A program made the translations under genes and the position numbers. Source: Serpentinimonas barnesii (GTDB lineage: Bacteria > Pseudomonadota > Gammaproteobacteria > Burkholderiales > Burkholderiaceae_C). Taken from it: DNA of 37,846 nucleotides. Each line of letters opens with the position of its first letter. Position 1 is the first letter of the stretch. Below the pieces are notes generated by a model. It did not search any database. It was not told the DNA's origin and saw nothing but the letters and a program-made list of their open reading frames with translations. Below are positions 6,024-14,093 of this stretch, piece by piece. The stretch lies in contig NZ_BAWN01000034.1 in assembly GCF_000696225.1 (NCBI RefSeq), forward strand, positions 1 to 37,846, in the 5' to 3' direction.

Positions 6024-6358
6024 AGCCGCACACCTTCTTGGCTAATGCGCTGCAGCAAAGTGGGGTTGGGGTGCAGCAGGGGGTTTTCCCATTCCTCAAT
6101 CCAGACCGGTAAGGGCGAAACTAGGATGCCGGTTTCGAGCATGACATCGAAGGCGGAGTCGGCCATATCGAGTTTGGCGCTCATGGGCCGCTGATGCGGG
6201 CCGCGCAGAAGCACCGCCACGTCGGCGTCGCTGTCGGGGCGGTGCGTGCCGCGTGCGCGGCTGCCGTAAACGATGGCCCCTGCCATGTCGTATCGGCCTG
6301 CAATCAGGGCCAAGAAGCGGCGCACGGCGGCTTCGGTAGCGGAATCGATTGTGCTCAT
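6020..6358 (-). CDS. MNT-family minimal nucleotidyltransferase (antitoxin type)
   Basis: The 112-residue protein carries the minimal nucleotidyltransferase signature GSRARG (residues 32-37) followed by DSDAD (42-46), the metal-binding aspartates of the pol-beta fold. MNT proteins of this type (MntA) inactivate a partner HEPN RNase by adding nucleotides to it, and so act as antitoxin. Start ATG 6358 is chosen because the sequence from MSTIDSATEAAV fits the family, while the upstream in-frame extension does not. The gene is complete, but the adjoining HEPN partner is reduced to a fragment. Its present role is unknown. Confidence 0.8.
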   Translation of the reverse strand: MSTIDSATEAAVRRFLALIAGRYDMAGAIVYGSRARGTHRPDSDADVAVLLRGPHQRPMSAKLDMADSAFDVMLETGILVSPLPVWIEEWENPLLHPNPTLLQRISQEGVRL

Positions 6359-6505
6359 GCAAAGCCCCCAAGGTTTGACTCTTTGCTGATCGTAGCGCAG
6401 CGCCCCGAGCCTGACAAGCCTGACAAGCACTGACCCGGATCCTTGCCAGCCGAAAAGTCCGCCCCACTCCCACGGCGCGGGCTTTTTTGCGCCACACTAG
6501 CGCCC

Positions 6506-7060
6506 ATGCCCACGCCCCGCCTCTGCCCCAGCCCGCACCACGGCCCGCGCCCACCGGGGGCGCGCATTACGCTGCTGGTGCTGCACTCTATCAGCCTGCC
6601 GCCGGGGCAGTATGGCGGCGCGCAGGTGGAGCAGTTGTTTGCCGGCACGCTGGATTGGGAGGCGCACCCCTACTTTCAGAGCATCCGCGGGCTGCAGGTG
6701 TCGGCGCACTACTTTATTCGCCGCTGCGGCGAGCTGCTGCAGTTTGTGGATTGCGAGCGCCGCGCCTGGCACGCCGGGGCCTCGCAGTGGCAGGGCCAGC
6801 CCAATTGCAACGATTACTCCATCGGCATCGAGCTCGAAGGGCTGGAGGGTGGCCCTTTCGAAGCGGCGCAGTACCAGACCCTGACCGCGCTGTGCCACGA
6901 GCTGGCGGCGCGTTACCCGCTGCAGCACGTGGCCGGGCACGAGCACATTGCCCCCGGCCGCAAGGCCGACCCCGGCCCCGGCTTCGACTGGGCGCTGCTG
7001 CAGCGCCTAACCGGCTGGCCGAGCGAGCGCTTGGTGGGGTTGTGGAGCGAGGTGCCATAA
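6506..7060 (+). CDS. ampD: 1,6-anhydro-N-acetylmuramyl-L-alanine amidase AmpD
   Basis: AmpD is a cytoplasmic zinc amidase that removes the stem peptide from anhydro-muropeptides in cell-wall recycling. It thereby keeps AmpR-type beta-lactamase induction low. The 184-residue protein (from MPTPRLCP) has the expected zinc ligands His27 (LVLHS), His145 (GHEHIAPGRK) and Asp155 (KADPGPG), and Glu109 in the IGIELEG motif. A longer in-frame start at 6443 adds non-conserved residues. The last codons (GLWSEVP) differ from those of the duplicated 3' end at 7654-7732 (GLWA), which suggests that the original C-terminus was displaced to 7732 when the DUF2442 module entered. Confidence 0.92.
   Translation: MPTPRLCPSPHHGPRPPGARITLLVLHSISLPPGQYGGAQVEQLFAGTLDWEAHPYFQSIRGLQVSAHYFIRRCGELLQFVDCERRAWHAGASQWQGQPNCNDYSIGIELEGLEGGPFEAAQYQTLTALCHELAARYPLQHVAGHEHIAPGRKADPGPGFDWALLQRLTGWPSERLVGLWSEVP
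6973..7045 (+). repeat. ampD 3'-end direct repeat, left copy
   Basis: These 73 bases inside ampD are repeated at 7654-7726 with two differences (at 7010 and 7018). Together the copies bracket the small ORF and DUF2442 genes. Confidence 0.9.
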
Positions 7061-7115
7061 GCGTCAGCGGCAACAGCGCTTGCCCGGTCAGGTGAATTGA
7101 CTGATAATTCCACTT

Positions 7116-7135
7116 GCCACCCGGCACGGGGTGGC
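7116..7135. other. 7-bp perfect stem-loop followed by GTTAGAC
   Basis: GCCACCC and GGGTGGC form a perfect 7-bp stem with a 6-base loop, immediately followed by GTTAGAC, an integron-core-like heptamer. No T tract follows, so it is not an ordinary terminator. A full attC cannot be drawn here. It lies between ampD and the small ORF. Confidence 0.4.
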
Positions 7136-7155
7136 GTTAGACCCGGAGCGAACGG

Positions 7156-7329
7156 ATGAAACCCGCAGCCTTCAAAGCAACGCCAAAGTTGGGCGTGCAA
7201 GCCAGCCGAGCCTTGTTGGAGGCCCTCGGCAGCGTTAGCCTGACCGAAAAACGTCGCCGCGAGCTGGCCTCGCTGGCCGAGTCTGCGCGCCTTGCCTTTG
7301 CCCGGCCCTTGCCTACCCAAGCGCAATAG
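7156..7329 (+). CDS. small basic hypothetical protein upstream of DUF2442
   Basis: A 57-codon frame encodes MKPAAFKATPKLGVQASRAL, then a helix-rich basic stretch with VSLTEKRRRELASLAESARL. It begins after a plausible GGAGCGAACGG leader and ends 6 bp before the DUF2442 gene, so the two probably form one transcription unit. The family is not recognised. Size, charge and position suggest a TA-like partner or a small regulator, but this is only inference from context. No membrane segment or signal is visible. Confidence 0.55.
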   Translation: MKPAAFKATPKLGVQASRALLEALGSVSLTEKRRRELASLAESARLAFARPLPTQAQ

Positions 7330-7335
7330 GAAACA

Positions 7336-7626
7336 ATGAAAATTGAAGAAATTGTTCCGCACGATAATTACATACTGCAGATAAAAGCCACAGACGGTAA
7401 AATTGGCTTATTTGATGTAAAACCATACCTCGAATCGGAAGTGTTCGCACCCCTGAAAGACAGAACCGAATTCGAACGAGTTCACAACGGCCAGTACTTT
7501 ATTGAATGGGCCTGCGGAGCAGATCTGTCTGCAGATACCATTCAGGCCCGATGGGAAACGGCACCAACTGGAGCCGCCACACACAGCGCCACGGCGTCCG
7601 GCGCTGGCGCTCGGCCACCACGCTAA
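7336..7626 (+). CDS. DUF2442 domain protein
   Basis: The first ~75 residues (MKIEEIVPHDNYILQIKATD, then FDVKPYLESEVFAPLKD and GQYFIEWACGADLSADTI) match the DUF2442 fold. These small proteins are often encoded beside DUF4160 or other small genes in TA-like pairs, and their biochemical role is not established. The last ~20 codons (Ala/Thr/Gly/Arg-rich) look like read-through into the repeat junction rather than part of the domain. The coding sequence is visibly richer in A and T than its neighbours, a sign of horizontal origin. It is enclosed by direct repeats of the ampD 3' end. Confidence 0.75.
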   Translation: MKIEEIVPHDNYILQIKATDGKIGLFDVKPYLESEVFAPLKDRTEFERVHNGQYFIEWACGADLSADTIQARWETAPTGAATHSATASGAGARPPR

Positions 7627-7653
7627 TTTCTTGGCCGGCGCGGCACCGCACCA

Positions 7654-7732
7654 CGGCCCCGGCTTCGACTGGGCGCTGCTGCAGCGCCTGACCGGCTGGC
7701 CCAGCGAGCGCTTGGTGGGGTTGTGGGCCTAG
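7654..7732 (+). pseudogene. duplicated ampD 3' end (right copy)
   Basis: The bases repeat ampD positions 6973-7045 with 71 of 73 identical, then end with GCC TAG, giving the C-terminus LVGLWA. The fragment keeps the ampD reading frame from GPGFDW to a stop but has no start of its own. It is best read as the original ampD end, pushed away when the module at 7046-7653 was inserted. Confidence 0.85.
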
Positions 7733-7767
7733 GTGCTGCGCCGTCCCCTAGTCGATAACGTCTCGCT

Positions 7768-8901
7768 TTACGAGCCCCCAATTGGGGTGTCTTTCAAGGC
7801 ATAGCATGTGCTGCGCCCGCCCGCATCGGCTTTCTTCAGCACGCCCCTGGCAAGCAGGTCGCTGATGTCGCGCAGGGCCGTGTCTGGCGAGCAGTGGGCA
7901 ATGGCCGCCCACTTGCTGCTGGTGAGCTTGCCTTCAAAGCCGTCGAGCAACTGGTTGAGCAACTTCAGTTGCCGCTGGTTGAGCGGTGTGCTCGCCCAGC
8001 GCTGCCAGAACCGCGCTTTGGTCAACACGGCGTCGAGTGTCTGCTGCGCCTGATCGAGGGCACAATGGAGCGCGTGCAGAAACCAGGACAGCCACTCGGT
8101 GACGTCCATCGACCGCTTTTGCGTGCGCTCCAGAATCTCGTAGTAGGCCCTGCGTTCGCGCTGGATCTGCGCCGACAAACTGTAGAAGCGCTGTGGGCTG
8201 CCATCGGCACGCGCTAGCAGCAAATCACCGATGGCGCGAGCGATGCGACCGTTGCCGTCGTCAAACGGGTGCAAGGTGACAAACCAAAGGTGGCCAAGGC
8301 CGGCCTTGAGCAGCGGCGGTTCGCTCGACGCTCCATTGAGCCAGCCTAGGAAGCGGCTGGTTTCAGCTTCCAGACGGTGCGCGGGCGGCGCCTCGAAATG
8401 CACCCGCTGCCGGCCCGTGGGGCCAGACACCACCTGCATCGGCCCGCTGGCATCGTCGCGCCAGCCGCCCACCGTGATCTTGGAGAGCCCCGAGTATCCG
8501 GTGGGAAACAGCGCAGCATGCCAGCCGAACAAGCGCTCACGCGAGACCAGCGCATGGCAGTTGGCCGTGGCGTCGAGCACCATCTCCACCACGCCTTCGA
8601 CGTGTCGATCGACCGGGGCCAGCGCTCCAATAGCCACGCCCAACCTGCGGGCGATGGACGAGCGCACCGATTCCACATTGAGCTGCTCGCCCTCGATCTC
8701 GCTGGTCTTGACCACATCTTCGGTTAGCGCCGCCAAGCTGGCCTGATCGCGCAGAGCCAAGCCTACGTCGGCCAGACGGCCTACTAGAAGCCCTTGGGCG
8801 CGACTGACCTCTGCCATGGGCCCGACCAGTGCCGCCAAGTCGAAGCGCCAGTTCGGCCAGTCGTTGGACTGCCAGATGTATGCGTAATCGCCGCTATTCA
8901 T
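7768..8901 (-). CDS. Fic-family protein (class II, DUF4172 N-terminus)
   Basis: Fic enzymes transfer AMP or related groups from nucleotides to hydroxyls of target proteins. The 377-residue protein has the complete active-site motif HPFDDGNGRIAR (211-222). It also has an N-terminal inhibitory motif TSEIEG (66-71, fitting [S/T]xxxE[G/N]), so its own N-terminal helix would block the site (class II). A C-terminal winged-helix-like region (about 300-377) may bind DNA. ATG 8901 is chosen because the MNSGDYAYIWQ start is typical for this subfamily, and the in-frame extension upstream would run into the groES promoter region. It stands alone, divergent from groESL. Target and trigger are unknown. Confidence 0.88.
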   Translation of the reverse strand: MNSGDYAYIWQSNDWPNWRFDLAALVGPMAEVSRAQGLLVGRLADVGLALRDQASLAALTEDVVKTSEIEGEQLNVESVRSSIARRLGVAIGALAPVDRHVEGVVEMVLDATANCHALVSRERLFGWHAALFPTGYSGLSKITVGGWRDDASGPMQVVSGPTGRQRVHFEAPPAHRLEAETSRFLGWLNGASSEPPLLKAGLGHLWFVTLHPFDDGNGRIARAIGDLLLARADGSPQRFYSLSAQIQRERRAYYEILERTQKRSMDVTEWLSWFLHALHCALDQAQQTLDAVLTKARFWQRWASTPLNQRQLKLLNQLLDGFEGKLTSSKWAAIAHCSPDTALRDISDLLARGVLKKADAGGRSTCYALKDTPIGGS

Positions 8902-8997
8902 GCGGAGATTATGAACTGCATTCTCCGCATACGCATGGCTGGGGCCAGCAGCCGCACCGGCGACGCTGCCCGCCCACACATTTCGCACCCTCCCCCC

Positions 8998-9026
8998 TTG
9001 AAAAGCGGGCCAAGCGCCCTTATCAT
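8998..9026 (+). promoter_or_regulatory. groESL promoter
   Basis: TTGAAA (8998-9003) and TATCAT (9021-9026) are spaced by 17 bp, a good sigma-70 promoter. The CTTGAAA and the CCCTTATCAT part also resemble a sigma-32 promoter, so both sigma factors may use it. The -10 box abuts the CIRCE operator. Confidence 0.7.
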
Positions 9027-9052
9027 TAGCACTCGTTGGGGTTGAGTGCTAG
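9026..9052. promoter_or_regulatory. CIRCE operator (HrcA binding site)
   Basis: TTAGCACTC-N9-GAGTGCTAG matches the CIRCE consensus with only the last base changed (G for A). HrcA binding here would block groESL transcription until heat or unfolded proteins titrate GroEL. It lies 56 bp upstream of groES. Confidence 0.92.
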
Positions 9053-9108
9053 CAAGCGCTGGCTGCCCCACGTTGTAGCAACCCACCGCTTTTTTCACAG
9101 GAGAACCC

Positions 9109-9399
9109 ATGAAACTTCGTCCCCTCGCCGATCGCGTGATCGTCAAGCGCTTGGAACAAGAAACCAAAACCGCTTCGGGCATCGTGATCCCCGACAACGC
9201 CGCCGAAAAGCCCGACCAGGGTGAAGTGCTGGCCGTCGGCCCAGGCAAGACGAACGACAAGGGCGAAACCAAAGCCCTGAGCGTGCAAGTCGGCGACCGC
9301 GTGCTGTTTGGCAAGTACAGCGGCCAGACCGTCAAGGTCGATGGCGACGAGCTGCTGGTCATGAAAGAAGACGACCTGTTCGCCGTCGTGGTGCGCTGA
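9109..9399 (+). CDS. groS: co-chaperonin GroES
   Basis: This is the 10-kDa lid of the chaperonin, closing the GroEL cavity in the cytoplasm. The 96-residue protein begins [18 protein letters not shown], carries the mobile-loop region [18 protein letters not shown] (about 24-41) and ends with [14 protein letters not shown], all standard. An AGGAGA ribosome site precedes the ATG at suitable distance. It is followed 55 bp later by groEL and is controlled by the CIRCE operator upstream. Confidence 0.97.
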   Translation: MKLRPLADRVIVKRLEQETKTASGIVIPDNAAEKPDQGEVLAVGPGKTNDKGETKALSVQVGDRVLFGKYSGQTVKVDGDELLVMKEDDLFAVVVR

Positions 9400-9451
9400 A
9401 CCAGCGCCTGCATCCGCTTCGATTCGATTCAAATCCACCTTAGGAATTTAA

Positions 9452-11107
<1,656 letters not shown>

Positions 11108-11141
11108 ACTCGCTGATGCCTCTCCCGTAGGCGTCTAATCC

Positions 11142-11177
11142 GCCCTTTGAGACTTCGTGTTTCAAAGGGCATTTTTT
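11142..11177 (+). terminator. intrinsic terminator after groEL
   Basis: GCCCTTTGA (11142-11150) and TCAAAGGGC (11162-11170) form a perfect 9-bp stem, extended by further partial pairing. It is followed by ATTTTTT. It ends groESL transcription, although it seems to belong to the inserted hipBA segment rather than to the ancestral groEL end. Confidence 0.85.
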
Positions 11178-11247
11178 ATGCCGGAAGCTTTTTTCGGCAC
11201 CGCCCTTGGCAGACCATCGGGCCGCCCATCAGCCATCCATTGCTGGG

Positions 11248-12594
11248 CTACGGCAGCAACTTGCGCAGTTCAGGTGTGGACACGGCGTCGAGGTGTCGGA
11301 ACGCCGTTGCAATCTTGTCGATTTCGTCGTCCGCCACCCCGAATTGCTCAAAACAAACCCTCCATTCGCGCACTGTCTGCCAGACTTCAGCAATCGTCCG
11401 AGCGGCTTGCGCCTTCGACAAGGTGAACCGGGCATGCGCGGCGAGCGCGTTGTCTAGGGTGGCCAGTCTGCCTTGCGGCCCCACACCCAGATGCAGGAAG
11501 CGTTCGCTGGCTAGGCTGGCGCGGGGCAAGACATCGTACAAGGGGCTCAGGCGCCAGCCAGGCAGCCGGGGGTCCCACAAAAAGCCCTGGTTGCGCAGGT
11601 GGTCGTCGTCGTTGCTGACCAAGATGTTGTAAACCATGCGCCTGAAAAGCTCCGCGTTGTCTGCGCGGATGACGCTCGGGTGGCAGTGCTCACGCACGGC
11701 CTGGGCGAGGTCGGTGTAAGCCTTGGTGCGCGATTCGGTTTCGTCGCAAGCCACCAAGGTCAGTCCGCTGACAAAGCCAAGACGGTGCTCCACCCGGCCG
11801 CCACCCGGTTGCGTTAAAAACAACCTGTCAGCCTCAGCGAGCACACCGTCGGGCGCCAGCCAGTAGCGGTCGAAGCGGCGTATGAGCATGACCTTGCGCC
11901 CGCCGAGGGTGCGCACATCGAGTGCTGGCACGTGCATGCCGGCCTGTCCGGCCAGCCGCAGGGTCGCGCATTCAACACCCGGCACATCGAAGCGGTCTTT
12001 TCGACTGGAAAATTTGGCCAGCCACAGCACGCCCTGCTCATCGCGCACCGAGGCTTTGGGTCGCGCGCCCCCCAGCGCGGTGCCATCCACAAAAATGGCT
12101 TCGAGGTGTGCGGGCACCGGCAGCCCTGCCTCGATGCGGTCGGCCGCCTCCAGCAGGTGCGCCAAGTCGTGCGAGACGTTGGGGCCGTGGCTCGGGCCGT
12201 CCTGTATGCGGGCTCGGATGTCCAGGGCGCCCACACGGTCGCTGCCCGCATGCAACAAATACTGCGACTCGGGCAGGCTGTTTGCCGGCACCTTGAGTTT
12301 GCTTTCGATAACCCGGCGCCCCCACGCGTCCGGCGCGGCGTCGCGGATGCCACCGAACAGCGGCAACTGCTTGGCCGGATAAAGCCGTTTGCCCAGCACC
12401 TCGTCCCGGTTGCGCAGACTCAGGCTCACGGGGTCTACTTCTAGGGCGTCTGGCCGGCGCGCATAGTTCAAGCCATAGGCAAAGTTCGAGGCCAGCACTT
12501 CGGTGCCGGCTTCTGTCATGAGCAACTGCCCACAGGGCTTCCAGCCTTCGCCTAGGTGGGCAAACACCATCAGTTTCAACTCGGTAGCGGCCAT
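11248..12594 (-). CDS. hipA: HipA-family serine/threonine kinase toxin
   Basis: HipA kinases phosphorylate glutamyl-tRNA synthetase or related targets and induce growth arrest and persistence. The 448-residue protein has the N-terminal subdomain (1-~110), the flexible loop GTALGGARPKAS (171-182), the ATP-anchoring lysine in WLAKFSS (194), the catalytic SNDDDHLRNQG segment (328-338) and the metal-binding PLYDV (351-355). No lesion is seen, in contrast with the toxins at the left end of the window. It lies 15 bp after hipB in the same transcription unit. The module lies between groEL 3'-end repeats. Confidence 0.92.
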   Translation of the reverse strand: MAATELKLMVFAHLGEGWKPCGQLLMTEAGTEVLASNFAYGLNYARRPDALEVDPVSLSLRNRDEVLGKRLYPAKQLPLFGGIRDAAPDAWGRRVIESKLKVPANSLPESQYLLHAGSDRVGALDIRARIQDGPSHGPNVSHDLAHLLEAADRIEAGLPVPAHLEAIFVDGTALGGARPKASVRDEQGVLWLAKFSSRKDRFDVPGVECATLRLAGQAGMHVPALDVRTLGGRKVMLIRRFDRYWLAPDGVLAEADRLFLTQPGGGRVEHRLGFVSGLTLVACDETESRTKAYTDLAQAVREHCHPSVIRADNAELFRRMVYNILVSNDDDHLRNQGFLWDPRLPGWRLSPLYDVLPRASLASERFLHLGVGPQGRLATLDNALAAHARFTLSKAQAARTIAEVWQTVREWRVCFEQFGVADDEIDKIATAFRHLDAVSTPELRKLLP

Positions 12595-12609
12595 CGGCGT
12601 TGCCCCTCC

Positions 12610-12951
12610 TCAAAAATCCAGCGCTTCGCGTTCTGCCGCGCTCAGGTCGCGCACACGCTGGGTCTTTTCACGCGCAGCCAGCGCCAGCAGGGCCGGGTCT
12701 GTTTCAGACAACACGTCCAGCAGGGTGCTGCCGGGGGAAATGGCTTCTAGGTAGCGCAAGACTTGCCCCATTGCGAGCCCAGGGTCTCCCTTTTCAAGGC
12801 GATAGGCTGTGTTGCGAGACAGCCCGGCACGCAAGGCGGCGTCGGATTGCTTGACTTGACGCGCCAAACGAAGGCGCGCCACCAGCAGACCCAAGCGCGC
12901 GCACTCCTCTTGCTGCAGGGGCGAGAGCATGCCGGATTGCCTGATTTTCAT
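12610..12951 (-). CDS. hipB: HipB-like XRE antitoxin
   Basis: The protein of 113 residues (from MKIRQSGMLSPLQQ) carries a helix-turn-helix with LARQVKQSDAALRAGLSRNT and YRLEKGDPGLAMGQVLRYL (about 30-70), the operator-binding module of HipB. The C-terminal part (REKTQRVRDLSAAEREALDF) would contact HipA. It would neutralise HipA and repress its own promoter, where a GTTCG palindrome lies at 12982-12997. An in-frame start at 13008 is possible, but it would place the palindrome inside the gene, so 12951 is preferred. Confidence 0.85.
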   Translation of the reverse strand: MKIRQSGMLSPLQQEECARLGLLVARLRLARQVKQSDAALRAGLSRNTAYRLEKGDPGLAMGQVLRYLEAISPGSTLLDVLSETDPALLALAAREKTQRVRDLSAAEREALDF

Positions 12952-12981
12952 GTTCGAAAAATAGAGGATTACTTGGCTTGA

Positions 12982-13003
12982 GTTCGATTTAACGAACATC
13001 ATA
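12982..13003 (-). promoter_or_regulatory. candidate hipBA operator and -10 box
   Basis: GTTCG-ATTTAA-CGAAC (12982-12997) is a perfect palindrome lying directly next to TATGAT (12998-13003 on the minus strand), a good -10 box. A second TTCGAA lies at 12954-12959, beside the hipB start. This is the arrangement expected for HipB autorepression. Confidence 0.55.
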
Positions 13004-13046
13004 CCCAAATTTTTTGCACATAGGCGGCCCCCGCTTAGGAAGGCTT

Positions 13047-13080
13047 GGGCGGTATGGGCGGCATGGATATGGGATGCCGC
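13047..13080 (+). pseudogene. duplicated groEL 3' end (right copy)
   Basis: The bases match 11074-11107 with 32 of 34 identical. In the same frame they encode GGMGGMDM, but the stop TGA has become GGA. The fragment is followed at once by a terminator (13090-13107), which was probably the ancestral groEL terminator. A reading frame that continues from here is not regarded as a gene. Confidence 0.82.
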
Positions 13081-13089
13081 CTGGGGTGC

Positions 13090-13107
13090 AAGCCTCCCGG
13101 CTTTTTT
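13090..13107 (+). terminator. intrinsic terminator, probably ancestral to groEL
   Basis: AAGCC-TCCC-GGCTT with a run of T residues (13102-13107) forms a short terminator read rightward. It lies just after the groEL 3'-end duplicate and before the convergent flgL stop. Confidence 0.7.
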
Positions 13108-13131
13108 GCGCCTTGTGTGGGCGTGGCCGAC

Positions 13132-14082
13132 TCAGGCAATAAACTGAAACAGCGACAAACGCTGCACCTGCCCATAAGACTGCAGCGCCGCTTGCAGCCC
13201 GAGCTGGCGGTTTTGAAAATCGGAGATGGCGCGCACCATGTCGAGGTCGGTGAGATCCGAGAGCGCCTGCTGGCCCGCCACCGAGCGGTCTTCTAGCAGG
13301 CTGTTGAGGCTGTCGGCGCGATTCAGCAGCTCGCCCAAGCGCCCGCGCACCAGCAGCAGCCGGTCTTGGCCGGTTTGCAGGTCGGCGTTGGCGTGTGCGA
13401 GCGCTTGCGTGCGTGCAGCCACGCTCAGGGTGGGGCTTTCGAGTGCCTCGATGGCGCGCTGCATGATGGCAAACAGGTCGGTGCCGCCCACCACCGCCGG
13501 ATCCACCGACGCCAAGTTGCGCAGCGCAAAATCGCCATCGACGCGGTTGGGCAAGCCCACTTCGGTGGCCGCCGCCTGGCCGGGCAACAGGTGCGACAGC
13601 ACGGCAGCAGGCGGTCCGGTTTCTTGGAACGGGCGCCCGTTGGAATTCGTCACGCCCAAACCGCCGAGCAGGGCGTTGCCCTCCGTGTCTTGGGTGTTGG
13701 CCAAGTTGAGCAGTTGCTCGCGCAGGCCGCGCATTTCTGTGCTGAGGGTTCGTCTATCGCTGTTGCTCAGCGAGGAGTTTCCGCCCTGCACCAACAACTC
13801 ATGGAAGCGGCCCAAGACATCCCCCATCTGTCCAATGGCACTCTCGGCCAACTGCAAACTGGAGCGTGAACGTTCGAGCGCACGCAAATCGGCTTCGGTG
13901 CGTTGCAGTCGGTTGCTTTCGCGCTCGGCCAGCGTGGCTGCCACCGGGTCGTCACTGGCGCGCAGCACCCGCTTGCCGGCTGCAAGCTTTTCTTGCAGGT
14001 CGTTCATTTCAGCGCCGCGCTGGGTGATGCGAGCCATGGTGGCTTCGTAGCTGTGCGCGGTGGCGACGCGGATCAGGCTCAT
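13132..14082 (-). CDS. flgL: flagellar hook-filament junction protein FlgL (HAP3)
   Basis: FlgL joins the hook-associated protein FlgK to the flagellin filament outside the cell. The 316-residue protein has a flagellin-like N-terminal coiled region (IRVATAHSYEATMARITQRG and AAGKRVLRASDDPVAA) and a C-terminal one (LLNRADSLNSLLEDR, LDMVRAISDFQNRQLGLQAA). These packing helices are found in all HAP3 proteins. An AAGGAG ribosome site precedes the ATG. The gene follows flgK by 11 bp and is the last gene of the flgB-flgL series. Confidence 0.94.
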   Translation of the reverse strand: MSLIRVATAHSYEATMARITQRGAEMNDLQEKLAAGKRVLRASDDPVAATLAERESNRLQRTEADLRALERSRSSLQLAESAIGQMGDVLGRFHELLVQGGNSSLSNSDRRTLSTEMRGLREQLLNLANTQDTEGNALLGGLGVTNSNGRPFQETGPPAAVLSHLLPGQAAATEVGLPNRVDGDFALRNLASVDPAVVGGTDLFAIMQRAIEALESPTLSVAARTQALAHANADLQTGQDRLLLVRGRLGELLNRADSLNSLLEDRSVAGQQALSDLTDLDMVRAISDFQNRQLGLQAALQSYGQVQRLSLFQFIA

Positions 14083-14093
14083 GGCGTGGCTCC

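Noticed and set aside
6459-6490. Possible terminator before ampD (GGGC followed by six T)
   Set aside because: The stem can only be drawn with gaps and mismatches, and the neighbouring genes do not require it.
7116-7142. Possible attC ending at GTTAGAC
   Set aside because: The R'-like core and a hairpin are present, but no R''/L'' partner could be drawn upstream. Kept only as a stem-loop.
13045-13296. 83-codon frame starting in the duplicated groEL end
   Set aside because: It runs from the GGM relic through a terminator and into the antisense of flgL. It is a by-product of the stop codon change at the repeat.
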